From assembly GCA_963210315.1 (NCBI GenBank), contig OY723324.1:620001-684000 (forward strand): DNA of 64,000 bases, in the 5' to 3' direction. Under the pieces are notes generated by a model. The model had not been told where the DNA came from and did not search any database. It saw nothing but the letters and a program-made list of their open reading frames with translations. Within the stretch, counting starts at the first letter, position 1, and every line of letters starts with the position of its first letter. A program made the translations under genes and the position numbers. Shown here piece by piece: positions 1 to 10,215 of the stretch. This DNA is from Rhynchopus euleeides. Taxonomy: Eukaryota > Euglenozoa > Diplonemea > Diplonemida > Diplonemidae.

Positions 1-2474
1 TATCTTCCCTGCACAGACCCACCCCCCATTACTTTCCATTTACAATTCCTAGTTGGTGAAGGGGCTGCCCACCGGTGGACCACCAGGAGGGGGGTGAGCC
101 ATCCAGGTGGGCAGGGGGCCTGGTAAAACAACTCCCTCCCACGACGTCACTCCGCTCTCGAGGACAAACAAAATCACCTACGTACCTGAACTGCCAAACA
201 CCCCCCCCCCCTCACTTACGGGTGCGCGGATCTCATGTGCTCGTCGCGCTTTACAGTGGTTTTAAAGAGCTCGAAACAAACACAGCAACGCTTTTGTGTC
301 AGCACGCGCGAATGGTGACTGAGGTAGTGCTGGCTCAGTCCCTTCGATTTTGCCCGTTTGCCGCACTCCTGGCATGTGACAGTGCAGGTCTGACACGGCG
401 CGTTGTTTTGTGGCCGATGTGCAGCATCATAATGCGCAAACAGTGCTTCTCTCGTGTGGACAACTTTGGAGCACACAATGCAGATATGCTGCTGCACAGG
501 CACTGTACCGGATGGTGTTGGTTCTGGCACTTCTGGCACATCCTCGCTGTTGCCCCAGGATTTGGACTTGCAGATGCATGCGAGCAGCGTTGCCTTTGGA
601 GTGGTGTTTTCCGGGTCGCCCAGAAATTGTTGGCCCCATCGCCCCCTTTTTGTGACGTGAGATCCAAGGCTGAGGGACTCGAGTCTCCGCTGCAGTGCTG
701 CCGTTGCTCCCTTCCAACAAGCGTTCCTCGCAGTGACACAGCAGCAAAGCTTTATCGCGCCGAACTTCAGGAGGGTCGGGGTGCTCGGTTGGTCCAGCAG
801 GCCGCACCCCTTGCCTTTGGTCCTCTGCATTTCGAAGAGCAGCAGGTCCCGTTCGGCGGTCTGCTGCGATGTCACCCTCAGGGCATGGCGTTTGGGGACG
901 CCATTCCCCCTCTCCAGTTCCTCGTCACTCAGGGCGAGGGGGTGTGCATCTTCTGGATCAAACCAGTGGCTCATCGAATGGATATATGTAACACCACGCC
1001 CCTCGGATGTTCTCCCAGGTGACACCCACTCCAGGACAAACACAAGGATGTGCATTGCGATGAGCGAGAAGATGAACTCTTTCGCGCACTTTCCCTCCTG
1101 GTGGTACTTGATGGGGATGTCGTTGTAGCGGAAATGCACAAGCATTTCCATTGCAATACAGAGTAGATGCTGCACCCCCTTCGTCTTGGTAATGGTGAGT
1201 AAGCGACTCAGAACATCTCTGGCCTGGTTTCCCGTCATGTTGGAACACGTTGAGCTGCCAAGGACAGCCTTCTGCACGGCAGGTCCATCAGGCAAGATCT
1301 CTGCGAGTATTGCGATGAACCCGTTTATGTCGTGCAGGGGGGGTGACCCCTGCGTACAGGCTCTCAAACCCAGCTTCATGAAGTTCCTGGATGCTAGCCC
1401 TGTGGCAGGCGTGGAGCTGTTTCAACCAGTCATTTCGTGGTGTGGTACAAAACGCGCTCCTGTGCGAAGATGACCCCATCTTACTAAATGCCGACCACAG
1501 CTCAAGATGGTCCCCTGCTACCCTAAGCAGGCGAGCCGAAACATCACGTTCGCCTTTTCGAAAACCCCTCTCTGCACTCTTGCGATTTGCTTCAGGAAGT
1601 TGAACGTGAACCACGTTCTGTACTCATCCTTCTGCTTATCGGCAACTGTCACCAACCGTGTTGCGAAGGCACCGTCGAAAATGCCTACGGCCAGCCTGCT
1701 CTGCTGGGTCTTCTGTGCCTGTTTCTTCTCCGCCTCGTACAGCTTCACCATAGCTGCAGTGCCGCGGGGCAGGCGTCGGCCATCTCCTTGAGCCCTGTCG
1801 GGTGGTCCTTCCCGTTGCTCTTCCGGAGGCCCAACCCGACAAACTCGATGTCTGACCCGCTATTGACACGGGCAGCGTACATCGTGCGACCATCCTTCGC
1901 GGTCGACTTGCTGATCACCCCACCCCCCACCTTCTCATACTTTTTGTACAGGGCAAGACTGATGATGGGATCAGTCGACTTGATGGTAGTATCCGTCAGC
2001 TTGCCGAGAAGCTGCTTCAGGGCCATGTGGCTCAACCCATCAGCATCACGCTCGACAACATACGTGTTGATCCAAGCACGTACAAACACCGTCATGTCCA
2101 CAGCGCTGGCGAGGGCCTGCGCTGCAGTACGCTTTGCCGCTGGCATTGATTGGTGTGGCTCGTCTGGGTGGCCTGGGTGGTGATGATGGTATCTTGGGGT
2201 ATCTTGGCCTGGGTGATGATGAGGGTACGGTATCTTGGAGACTGCCTTGTGGGTTGTGCAAGGGTTGGGGGCTGGGGCGAAAATTTGCCTGGCAGAAAAG
2301 TGATCAGCTTCATGAAGTAGGTTGCTCCGTCAAACTGACACAGTTTGTCAGAGTCAAGATCCCTCGAACAATGAAAATCCACGAGAACAGCCGTCGCACA
2401 TGCACTTGAGGCCCATCACCAACTAGGAATTGTAAATGGAAAGTAATGGGGGGTGGGTCTGTGCAGGGAAGATA
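1..2474 (-). mobile_element. TIR DNA element with 58-bp perfect inverted repeats and TA ends
   Basis: Positions 1-58 are the exact reverse complement of 2417-2474. The first and last dinucleotides are TA, consistent with a TA target-site duplication, so the element fills the window from its first base. The inside holds a minus-strand coding remnant with three C2H2 zinc fingers (separate entry). I see no transposase catalytic motif that I can assign to a superfamily. TA duplication is typical of the Tc1/mariner group, but assigning the element there would be inference. Bases upstream of position 1 are not visible, so the left flank cannot be checked. Confidence 0.8.
216..2146 (-). pseudogene. 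Element-borne protein with C-terminal C2H2 zinc fingers, split across frames
   Basis: Reading leftward from an ATG at 2144-2146, four minus-strand segments overlap end to end in changing frames: about 2146-1745, 1751-1518, 1614-1288 and 1379-216. Where they overlap, the downstream frame carries on as plausible protein, which suggests one protein of roughly 600 residues broken by indels or by introns I could not place. The last ~90 residues (about 216-480) contain three zinc-finger modules: C-x2-C...H-x4-H beginning HICIVCSK, a C-x2-C finger in CQECGKRAKS, and one in CCVCFELFKT ending in H-x4-H. The first segment is a globular-looking 133 residues (start MPAAKRTAAQ). It lies inside the TIRs of the 1-2474 element, so a transposition role is inferred. 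I do not recognise the main domain. Either a decayed gene or an intron-containing one is possible. Confidence 0.45.
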
Positions 2475-2565
2475 GCTCGGCGTGAAAAATAACCTGATGC
2501 CATGCAAGGTACTCCCCTAGTTTTCAATGGAAATTGGCCCATATCAACAGGAAATGGCTGGAACA

Positions 2566-2700
2566 CCCGTCGTTTCAGCAGGTTCACCCGTCGTGCCGAC
2601 GGGTGGCACCCGTCGACTCGACGGGTCCACCCGTCGAGTCGACGGGTGCCGCCTGTCGAGTTTTCACCCGTCGTCCCGACTAGTCGACCCCACCCGTCAC
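2566..2700. repeat. Cluster of palindromic ACCCGTCGA words
   Basis: The words ACCCGTCG and CGACGGGT alternate. CCCGTCGACTCGACGGG (around 2609-2625) is followed within a few bases by its reverse complement CCCGTCGAGTCGACGGG (around 2630-2646), so the stretch can fold into a strong cruciform. It lies between the TIR element ending at 2474 and the next word-cluster element, and may be the remains of another element end. No gene is seen between 2475 and 2705. Confidence 0.6.
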
Positions 2701-2705
2701 TGCCC

Positions 2706-3649
2706 GACTAGTCCGTGGTGAAGGCAAAATACGCGTATTTTTCAGAATCCCGATTTTAAAAATACGTTGAACGTTCAAATACGTTGAACGTTCAGCGTAT
2801 TTGAACGTTTCTCACATTGCCTACCGTCTGCAGGGGCCACCAGTCACAAACCCACCTTTCCTCAAGCAGAGCAAGGGCGAGTTGGTGGCACCAACGACAA
2901 CCGTGCGGAAGACGTCCTTGGAGCACGATTTTACAGCGACTTGCTTCGCGATGCAGTCGACAGCATCCCTTGTCCTTTGCTCCATGAAGCGGGCTGGTGC
3001 AGTTGAGGTGAACCCCTGCAGGTGGGATATCCCATACGGTTCTCCCATGCGGGATATCCCACTGGGTTCTGGCTTAGAGGCGTTCAGCCATTCTCCATCC
3101 AGTGGGAGCATCACGGCACTGTCCGATCGGACACGTAGATACCAGGGACTGAAATGGGAGTTCCCCATATTGCTGTCGACATACGCCGGCTCGAGGTGTT
3201 CTCTCTCAGTCGGGTAAAACTACCCTGTCTCACGACGGTCTAAATCCAGCTCACGTTCGGCCATCCACTTCCTCTACACGACGGACTCCAGCCGGTCGAG
3301 TGGGGTAAAACTGGGAGATAGGTCGAGAGGGGGTTGGTACCCCCGCTTTTCCGGAGTTAGTCAACCCTGAAAAGAGGGGGTACCAACCATTTCCGGGTCC
3401 CGCCCCTTCTCGGACTACAGAACCCCGTTTTCACCGACTTTTCGCCACGCGTGACACTCTCCATCCCACAGGTGTCCCCTTTAGTGTGTGCAGGGGGCCC
3501 ACCCCCTACTGCTAGGGGGGGTTTCATGTGGAGAGTGCACCCAGTGGGTGAAAACGCCCAAAAGCCAAAAAAACGTTCAACTTCGACGCATTTTTTTAAA
3601 AATACGTTGAACGTTCAAATACGTTGAACGTTTTTTACGTATTTTCTAT
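2706..3649. mobile_element. Possible non-autonomous element with ACGTTGAACGTT word clusters at both ends
   Basis: A 32-bp block, AATACGTTGAACGTTCAA followed by a second ATACGTTGAACGTT, occurs at 2761-2792 and again at 3601-3632, each preceded by a T-run and AAA. The outer sequences (AAAATACGCGTATTT near 2726, ACGTATTTTCT near 3637) are roughly inverted. CACTGCCC is present immediately outside at 2698-2705 and 3650-3657, a possible 8-bp target duplication. The interior shows no recognisable gene. The exact ends are uncertain because the outermost inverted repeat is poor. Confidence 0.45.
3332..3388. repeat. Long hairpin, 19-bp arms
   Basis: Positions 3332-3350 (GGTTGGTACCCCCGCTTTT) pair with 3370-3388 with one mismatch around a 19-nt loop. 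It sits inside the ACGTTGAACGTT-ended element. Function unknown. Confidence 0.6.
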
Positions 3650-3701
3650 CACTGCCCTAGGGGGGGTCATAAGCCCGTACAAAACCACATTTTTCAACAT
3701 A

Positions 3702-4037
3702 CCTGGGACCCCCCGTGTTTAAGTCCCCCCCTGGAGGCGATTTTCGGCCGGGGGGGACTTAAACACGGGGGGGGCGGACCTAAACACAGGGGGGGCTTAA
3801 ACACGGGGGTGGCACAGTGGAGACCAAGAAGACCTCTTCCTCTGCTGTCGTAGGGGGGTAATTCCGGTCCGGATGGACTTTTGGCACCCCACTTTTCGAC
3901 TCTGACAGCACCTGGAGGGCCTAGGGGCCACCTGATGACCCTCCAGACCAGCCCACCCCCGTGTTTAGGTCCCCCTGTGTTTAAGTCCCCCCCCTGCCAG
4001 ACCCCCAGGGGGGGACTTATACACGGGGGGTCCCAGG
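3702..4037. mobile_element. 336-bp MITE nested in a TIR arm, TA duplication
   Basis: The termini CCTGGGACCCCCCGTGTT and their inverse are flanked by TA at 3700-3701 and 4038-4039. The matching right arm of the host element (reverse complement near 5275) reads straight through ...CAACATACCATCAG... with no insertion, which gives the empty site directly and proves the TA duplication. The interior has further inverted copies of the word GTGTTTAAGTCCCCC. There is no coding capacity. Confidence 0.9.
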
Positions 4038-4304
4038 TACCATCAGAACCGCCCTAATACCTGATCTGACCCGAAAATCCGACCCATACCCCCCCGGAAA
4101 CCGTCTGGAGCCCACTTGTGACACCTGATGCGCACTTTTGTGATGATTTTTTGGGGTCCTAAAAAATGTACCTCAGTTTCGTACCTTGCCTTTGTACCTG
4201 AACCACTCCCGACCGCAGTAGTTCGTTCTTTGCAAGGAAAGGGTATCACTACGCTCACCCAGCACGCCGAGCAACACATGCCGTGTGCCTAGGGCCTCGC
4301 AGAG

Positions 4305-4625
4305 GTGTCAGATGCTGCTGCAGAGGGGTACCTTGCTCGAAAGACGCTCGCCAAACGGGAGATGTGCGGGGTCCCGGCAGAGAGCGTTGTGGCAGACCTG
4401 CGTCAGAAGAAAACGGCACACGACATCCGTGAGGCGACATTATTTCGGGCGCTCCGTCGGGCTGGGTACATAGGAGAGCGAGTGGGACGTGGTGACGACA
4501 GATATATGCAGTGGTGCATCAACTGCACGCACGTGCGAAAAGCGGCGTTCCTTGCTGGCCAAGAAAGATGTCACCTGCACTCCTACTCCTCCCACTCCTC
4601 CTGCTCCTACCCCTACACCAACTGA
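4305..4625 (+). CDS. Uncertain reading frame inside the 3660-5330 element
   Basis: The frame encodes 106 residues beginning MSDAAAEGYLARKTLAKREM. The first ~75 residues look like a compact, charged helical domain (stretch ADLRQKKTAHDIREATLF, then RALRRAGYIGERVGRG). After that, composition degrades to a Ser/Tyr/His-rich run. I do not recognise the family. Its position in the unique centre between the arms is where a transposition protein or a captured fragment would lie. It could also be chance. Confidence 0.2.
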   Translation: MSDAAAEGYLARKTLAKREMCGVPAESVVADLRQKKTAHDIREATLFRALRRAGYIGERVGRGDDRYMQWCINCTHVRKAAFLAGQERCHLHSYSSHSSCSYPYTN

Positions 4626-5332
4626 TGTGGGCAGTGAGTGATGGCAGCTCCAGAGCAGCAGATGATCTAGGAAGCGATGAGCGGGTCAGCCGGGCAGACT
4701 ACCCCAGTCCGTACCGGAAGTACGAAGCGTTGCGGGCCCGCCACCACCGCCTCCAGGAGAGGACCTGAGGATTAAGAGTAGGGTTGTACAACGCCAGGGG
4801 AGAGTATTCCCCTGGCGTTGAGACATCCCTGACGATCTTGCGGTCGCACTGTGGGGGTTGAGTCGGCAGGCAGATGCCTATCCAATGACTTTGTTGAGTC
4901 CTCACATGGTACACTCTCATACGTGCTGTTGAGACTGCGTGGTGTACTACACCCAGAAGGTGGCTGAACTCATTCAGCTGGCGCAACAACACAACATTCC
5001 CACCAATCAGGTACAAGAAAGACCTTGCCGAGGCACTGGGGAGGCAACATCGTGCCACCTGAGCCGGAACCACCGCAGAAAAGGCAAAGAACGAAATATT
5101 GCGGTCGGGAGTGGTTCAGGTACAAAGGCAAGGTACGAAACTGAGGTACATTTTTTAGGACCCCAAAAAATCATCACAAAAGTGCGCATCAGGTGTCACA
5201 AGTGGGCTCCAGACGGTTTCCGGGGGGGTATGGGTCGGATTTTCGGGTCAGATCAGGTATTAGGGCGGTTCTGATGGTATGTTGAAATTTTTGGTATTTG
5301 TACGTTTTTAGGGGGGCTTATGACCCCCCCTA

Positions 5333-5336
5333 ACCC

Positions 5337-5372
<36 letters not shown>

Positions 5373-5373
5373 C
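5333..5373. repeat. Poly-C run followed by (CT)n microsatellite
   Basis: A run of C bases directly after the right TA of the 3660-5330 element merges into about 14 CT units ending at 5373. Confidence 0.9.
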
Positions 5374-7230
5374 GTATGCTTATAGTGTGAATATCCTCGA
5401 AACGAAAATACTCGCACCCCAAGGGTGTCGTCTACTTAACTACGCGGGCCCGCGGCCCGGTAGACTCCCCTTGTTTGAGAGAGGAGCTGCTCTGGTGGGG
5501 TGAGGGAAGTGACACAGGAGGAGGAGAAGGCGCAGGCGCCACACGGTCTGTAGCGCCCGGTGACGCGCTACGTGAGGAGGGGGGATTAAGGTAGGCCCGG
5601 AAGCCTGTGGGCGCGTGCGGTGACCGCGCACGGGCGGAGGAGGAAGAGGCACCAGAACGCTCTCTCTCTCTCTCTCGTGGTCAACTCTGTGTCCTTCATT
5701 TCTTCTGCTTCACTGCCTTCCCCCCCATCATCCTCCTCCTCCCCCTTCTAATTGTTCTCTATTCAGTACCCCTCCCTCCCTCCTCACTCTGCGTTCTCTC
5801 CGCCAAAATTCACCGCCAGCACGCCATGCCTCTTTTTTATGATTCCCCCCCCCCCTCCCCCTTGATTGGACAAACGCCTGCCCAAAGCCCGCCCCTCCCA
5901 GGCATCGATTGTGCCTGATCCTTCACACCCCTTCCGTTCTTCCCCCCTCTCCCCCCCGCACACACATCGCTTATCTGGGCAAAAGCCACTTTGTGATTGG
6001 GTGCGACTGGGAAAACAATAAAGACGGCTCCCCCAACCGGCCCTCGCGGGGACAAGGGGAGTTCTCCACAAATTGTCCACAAATATATGGTGCGCCTGAT
6101 ATCCCTTCTGTCCGAAGGTGAACAACGCTGTTTTAGACGCACCAATAAAGCTGTGTGTGTGTGTGATTGTGGAGAGCCCAGTGTGATACACATCTCCTAT
6201 AAAAAAAATAGCGGGTCTCTGCAGTAGCCTCAAAGAGCTCTCATAGTGCCTGTGATGGGCGACACTTAAAAAAATTGCACGAGCGTGTGTGTGGAGGACA
6301 GTGGGGGCATCGTCAGAGTTCGCTCGGTGCGTCCAACACGAAACTAAAAAGATTAACATGAGTGTGAGTGTGGCAGATCACACACCCCGAGAGAGCAGGT
6401 GTCGCTCGGCCTGTTCTGTCCACCGCGACAACGAAGATCCACGCTGTGCTGTGCCGCTGGGGGTTTTGTGCCCTCCTCCCCCCCTTCTTCCCCCATGGTA
6501 GGGAGCGAGGGAGGTGTGTGATGGAAGCCACAGCAAACCGCACCACCCACCACCACTACCACCACCACCCCCCTCTCTCTCAATCTCTCACCTGATGCCA
6601 GCTTCCAGGCGTGCGTGCGTGCTGTGGGGGGGGGGGGGGGGAGGTGGTGTGGGGGCGAACCTTCGTCCTTCACCCACCACCACACACCCTCGTTTGCCCC
6701 TCGCTGTCCCGGTCTATTTTGAGGCGGATGCGCGGGTGGGCTGTTCTGTGCCCTTTTTACGTTGTTCCTGCCCCCCTGCCCCCTCCTCCCCCCCGCTTGG
6801 CACCATTTCGCCAGACTGGGGGAGTGGTGTACAACAAAAAGAGCGGGATGGGGAGGGGGGAGGAGGGGGCAGATGGGTCTGCGTTTCAAAAAAAAATCCA
6901 ATTTTTGTTTTCGGCAGTTTGTCTCCCAACCCAAAGCAAACAAATTGGCTATTTTTGTTTTGACTCGTTTTTCGCTGACATCTTCACGATCCGGCGGGGT
7001 GGCAGAGATATAGTTTTTGAGGTGTGTGGGGGGGGTGTGGGGTGAGGGGTGTGCTCGCAAAACGAGTGCATGCCACCTTTTTCCAGTTCTGTGTCACCCC
7101 CCCCCCCCCCCCATTCCCGCTGTCTCCCCCCTCCCCACCCCAGTTCCCCTGGATAGGGGTGGGGGAGGGGCGCGAGGGGGGGCAGGTCTCGGTGCTGCTT
7201 CAGAACGACAGGGCCGCAGGTACCCCCCCC
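5374..7230. other. Gene-poor low-complexity stretch
   Basis: No convincing gene is present. The sequence has pyrimidine-rich and G-rich tracts, a second short (CT)n at 5661-5677, a G-run at 6628-6641 and a C-run at 7098-7112. Short frames here overlap on both strands and consist of Pro, Gly or Ser runs typical of low-complexity DNA. Confidence 0.6.
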
Positions 7231-7238
7231 CCCCCCAC

Positions 7239-8346
7239 CAGGGGTGTAAATAAGGCCGACTCCCGACTCCCGACTCGCGCCGGATTTTTTGGGATTGGGA
7301 GGGTTGCCTTGCTTCCCTTAGGGAATGTGCGGTATTAGGCACCCCATGGCCAAAATGACCCCACTGCGATCCGCACAGACTCCAAATATTCAAAAGAAAG
7401 GGTTTTTGGAACACCCGAGGAGGGGGGGTCCCGATGGGTGGGTGGGGGTGTAGGGGTCCCGCTGGGTGGGACATGGTGTGTGCCTCCCAGTCATCTTCTT
7501 CATTACCGGTCTCTGAACTGGGGTGAGTTCATTGCCAAACCACTGCTGTGAATACGGCGCCCCTTTCCCGCCCCTTTTGCCAGATCCTGGCAGCTCCCAA
7601 GAAGAGTTGTGTTCCCGCCCCCATCAGGTGGTTGATCATACCGCAGCGCACACGTGCACACCCACACACACTCCACACAGATGCGTCACACATGTGACGC
7701 AACTGTTGCGACACAAAACATGCCTCAGGTAGAGGCAGTAGTGTTTGACTCACAGCCAACATAGCTCTCAGTGGGGCCGTGGATGGTGTGGATGCATCCA
7801 TGCATGCATCCACGGCATCCAGGGATGCCCGAAAATGTCAAAAAATGGATTTTTGATTTGGCATACAGGCATTCATCCACTGCAGGCAGGCCTGCATGCA
7901 GGGCTTCGGAGCTCCAGGCTGTGTGTGGATGCATCCACAAAATTTGTGGATGCATGCGCTGCATGCACGGGAAATACTGAGAGCTATGCAGCCAAATACT
8001 GCTGCCGTGAGTGAGGTGCTCGCAGCGTGTGGGGCGCTGCGGGCGAAGTGGGGGGTTGGCTGGGACAGCCAACATGGCGCTGTGCGTCGCGTGCTTCTTC
8101 GCGGACCACCTCGCACGCGGGAAGACCCCGCAAGCGCCGAGTCAGTCCGCCCTGACCGAATGGTGGGCGACTGCTGGAGGGTCCATGGGACTCTCCACGG
8201 CAGAGGTGGCCGTACTACAGGATGCGTGCAGGATTGAGTAGGGTTTGAGACCGCCCGTCCCCCCCAGCCCCCCACCCCAGGTACCTTAGGTGACTGTAAA
8301 TAACCGACTCCCGACTCCTGACCCCCAAACCTTATTTACAGCCCTG
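7239..8346. mobile_element. hAT-like non-autonomous element, 8-bp duplication
   Basis: The left end CAGGGGTGTAAATAAGG (7239-7255) matches the inverse of the right end, CAGGGCTGTAAATAAGG (8346 back to 8330). The same 8 bases, CCCCCCAC, lie immediately outside on both sides (7231-7238 and 8347-8354). The subterminal word CGACTCCCGACTC occurs near both ends. Ends of the form CAGGG and 8-bp duplications are the hallmark of hAT elements. A second element is nested inside (7764-7984). A short + frame (about 8068-8241, MALCVACFFADHLARG...) lies near the right end but is unrecognised. Confidence 0.85.
7764..7984. mobile_element. 221-bp MITE, TA duplication
   Basis: The ends GCTCTCAGT and ACTGAGAGC are flanked by TA at 7762-7763 and 7985-7986. 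The interior is rich in the word GGATGCATCC and the related TGCATGCA, again self-complementary. It lies inside the hAT-like element 7239-8346. Confidence 0.75.
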
Positions 8347-8966
8347 CCCCCCACACACCTCGCGCAGAACTGGCGTGGCACTCACTCGCCTCTCTCACTC
8401 ACACTCACACCCATTTCACACTCCTTCCCCTCCCATCCTTTCTTCCTCTCCTCCGCTGTCCGGGTTTGGGGGAGGATGCCGACCAAGGTTGGATATCCTC
8501 TCTGGAGCCCACCACGGCCACGTACTCCCTTTTGGCGTTTGTGCTTCTCATTCTCCTTCTCATTCTCCGTCTTGCCAGTTGCCGTATGCCCTTCGCGTTT
8601 TCGTTTTTCCTTTTCATTTTTTTTTTGCAATGTAACTTAAGGGGGTCTTCGCTAGCCGGTGCAAAAAAGTGCAGGCTGGTGCAGGGCAAAATGGGCCGAA
8701 AATGGGCCAAATCGGAGGCAAAAAAAAGGGCGGGGAGTTGGGTGGCCCCTAGCTGGGAGCACGCATTTGGACCCAAAAAATAATGTCGAGCGGTCCCTGT
8801 GCATTGTTCAGCCCTCACAGGACGAGAAGGCACGGCGGGGCCCGTGTCACGGGTAAACATTGAGATCAACCTGTCATCCTGGGCCAAGCCAAGATGGGAG
8901 CTGGCCGCCTGGGGCAATGCAGGAGCAACGGCTAGTGCTCGTGCTGGCACGAAGCGGAGCCAGGCA

Positions 8967-9177
8967 GTGCTGTCCCGAGAACGGGCCGAGCCAGACAGTG
9001 CTGTCCCAAGGGTGGGCCGAGCCAGACAGTGCTGTCCCGAGAACGGGCCGAGCCAGACAGTGCTGTCCCGAGGGTGGGCCGAGCTAGGCAGTGCTGTCCC
9101 GAGAATGGGCCGAGCCACGCAGTCCTGTCCAGAGGGTGGGCCGAGCCAGGCAGTGATGTCCCGAGGGTGGGCCGACA
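8967..9177 (+). repeat. 31-bp tandem repeat, block 1
   Basis: About seven units of GTGCTGTCCCGAGAACGG + GCCGAGCCAGACA (31 bp) start at 8967, 8998, 9029, 9060, 9091, 9122 and 9153, with substitutions but no change of period. Confidence 0.9.
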
Positions 9178-9889
9178 TCACATCCGGTCTCGGCCCGCTG
9201 TCTGGACCGCAGCAACAAGAAATCTGCGCTGCATGCACAGGAGCAGGGGGACTTGGCCCGTCCGCACTCCGACATTGCACCGCGCTGCCCCAGCGCTCCA
9301 GATCACAAGGCCCCCTGTGCCGCAGGAGGTGGAGACGTCGCACACCAGCAGGATGACGTCGCAGACCAGTTCACCACCCCCAACAGTAGGTCACACTCCG
9401 CCTCGCCTGTAGGCCGTCTACTGTATGCAGGAGTCTGCGTGTGTTGATAAAGACACACACGCCCGGCACACCTGATTCTATGGGCAGCGCTCGTAACTCT
9501 CTCGGCGCCAAGTCGAAGCTGAGCAAGATTTGGTTGGACGGTGCAAATATAGCTAGCCTTGCGGGCTCGCTAAGACACTCTCCGAGCTAGCTACATGAAC
9601 ACAACATTGCACATCGCACGGTTTCGAAGGATGGGTACGCGATGCGGGTTTAGGTCTTGTGCTAATGTTACACACAGCAAGATCCCTGACGGAGGGGATC
9701 GATGGAGGCACTGAGGAGATCATGACTGGGAAGGGGTCCTGCATCGAACCCCCTCTGAGTGGAGCAAACACTCGGTACTCCGGGCGCCACGTTCTGCTCG
9801 GCTGGACATCACCCCGAGGTCGTGGCCACGGCCCCCGACCACTCACTGCGGGGAGCTTCCCGTCCAGACAGTGTCTGGACATCACTCCT

Positions 9890-10213
9890 GGGCTCGACCC
9901 ACTGGGCCGAGCCGACGAGTCGTGTCCAGACACTGGGCCGAGCCCAGGAGTGATGTCCAGACCCTGGGCCGAGCCAGGGAGTGGTGTCCAGACCCTGGGC
10001 CGAGCCCAGGAGTGCTGTCCAGGCACTGGGCCGAGCTCAGGAGTGCTGTCCAGTCCCTGGGCCGAGCCCAGGAGTGCTGTCCAGGCACTGGGCCGAGCTC
10101 AGGAGTGCTGTCCAGTCCCTGAGCCGAGCCCAGGAGTGCTGTCCAGACCCTGGGCCGAGCCCAGGAGTGATGTCCAGACCCTGGGCCGAGCCAGGGAGTG
10201 GTGTCCAGACCCT
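9890..10213 (+). repeat. 31-bp tandem repeat, block 2
   Basis: About ten units of GTGCTGTCCAGACCCTGG + GCCGAGCCCAGGA (31 bp). The core GTGCTGTCC...GGGCCGAGCC is shared with block 1, so the two blocks descend from one unit. Confidence 0.9.
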
Positions 10214-10215
10214 AT

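Larger units (their letters stand above)
3660..5330. mobile_element. Long-TIR DNA element, TA duplication
   Basis: The left end GGGGGGGTCATAAGCCC is matched in inverted orientation at 5314-5330, and TA flanks both sides (3658-3659, 5331-5332). The inverted arms are long: about 3660-4236 on the left, interrupted by a nested 336-bp element, against about 5083-5330 on the right. They stay near-identical over about 200 bp (4040-4236 versus 5083-5275). The unique centre (4240-5080) carries only a weak + strand reading frame. The terminus GGGGGGGTCA is shared with the element at 13917-15064, so the two probably use related transposases. Confidence 0.8.

Noticed and set aside
5374..7230. Several short overlapping frames with Gly, Pro or Ser runs
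   Set aside because: They arise from homopurine/homopyrimidine DNA and appear on both strands.
8967..10213. 31-bp direct repeats resembling a CRISPR array
   Set aside because: Units are contiguous with no unique spacers and diverge gradually; this is a satellite in a eukaryotic context.
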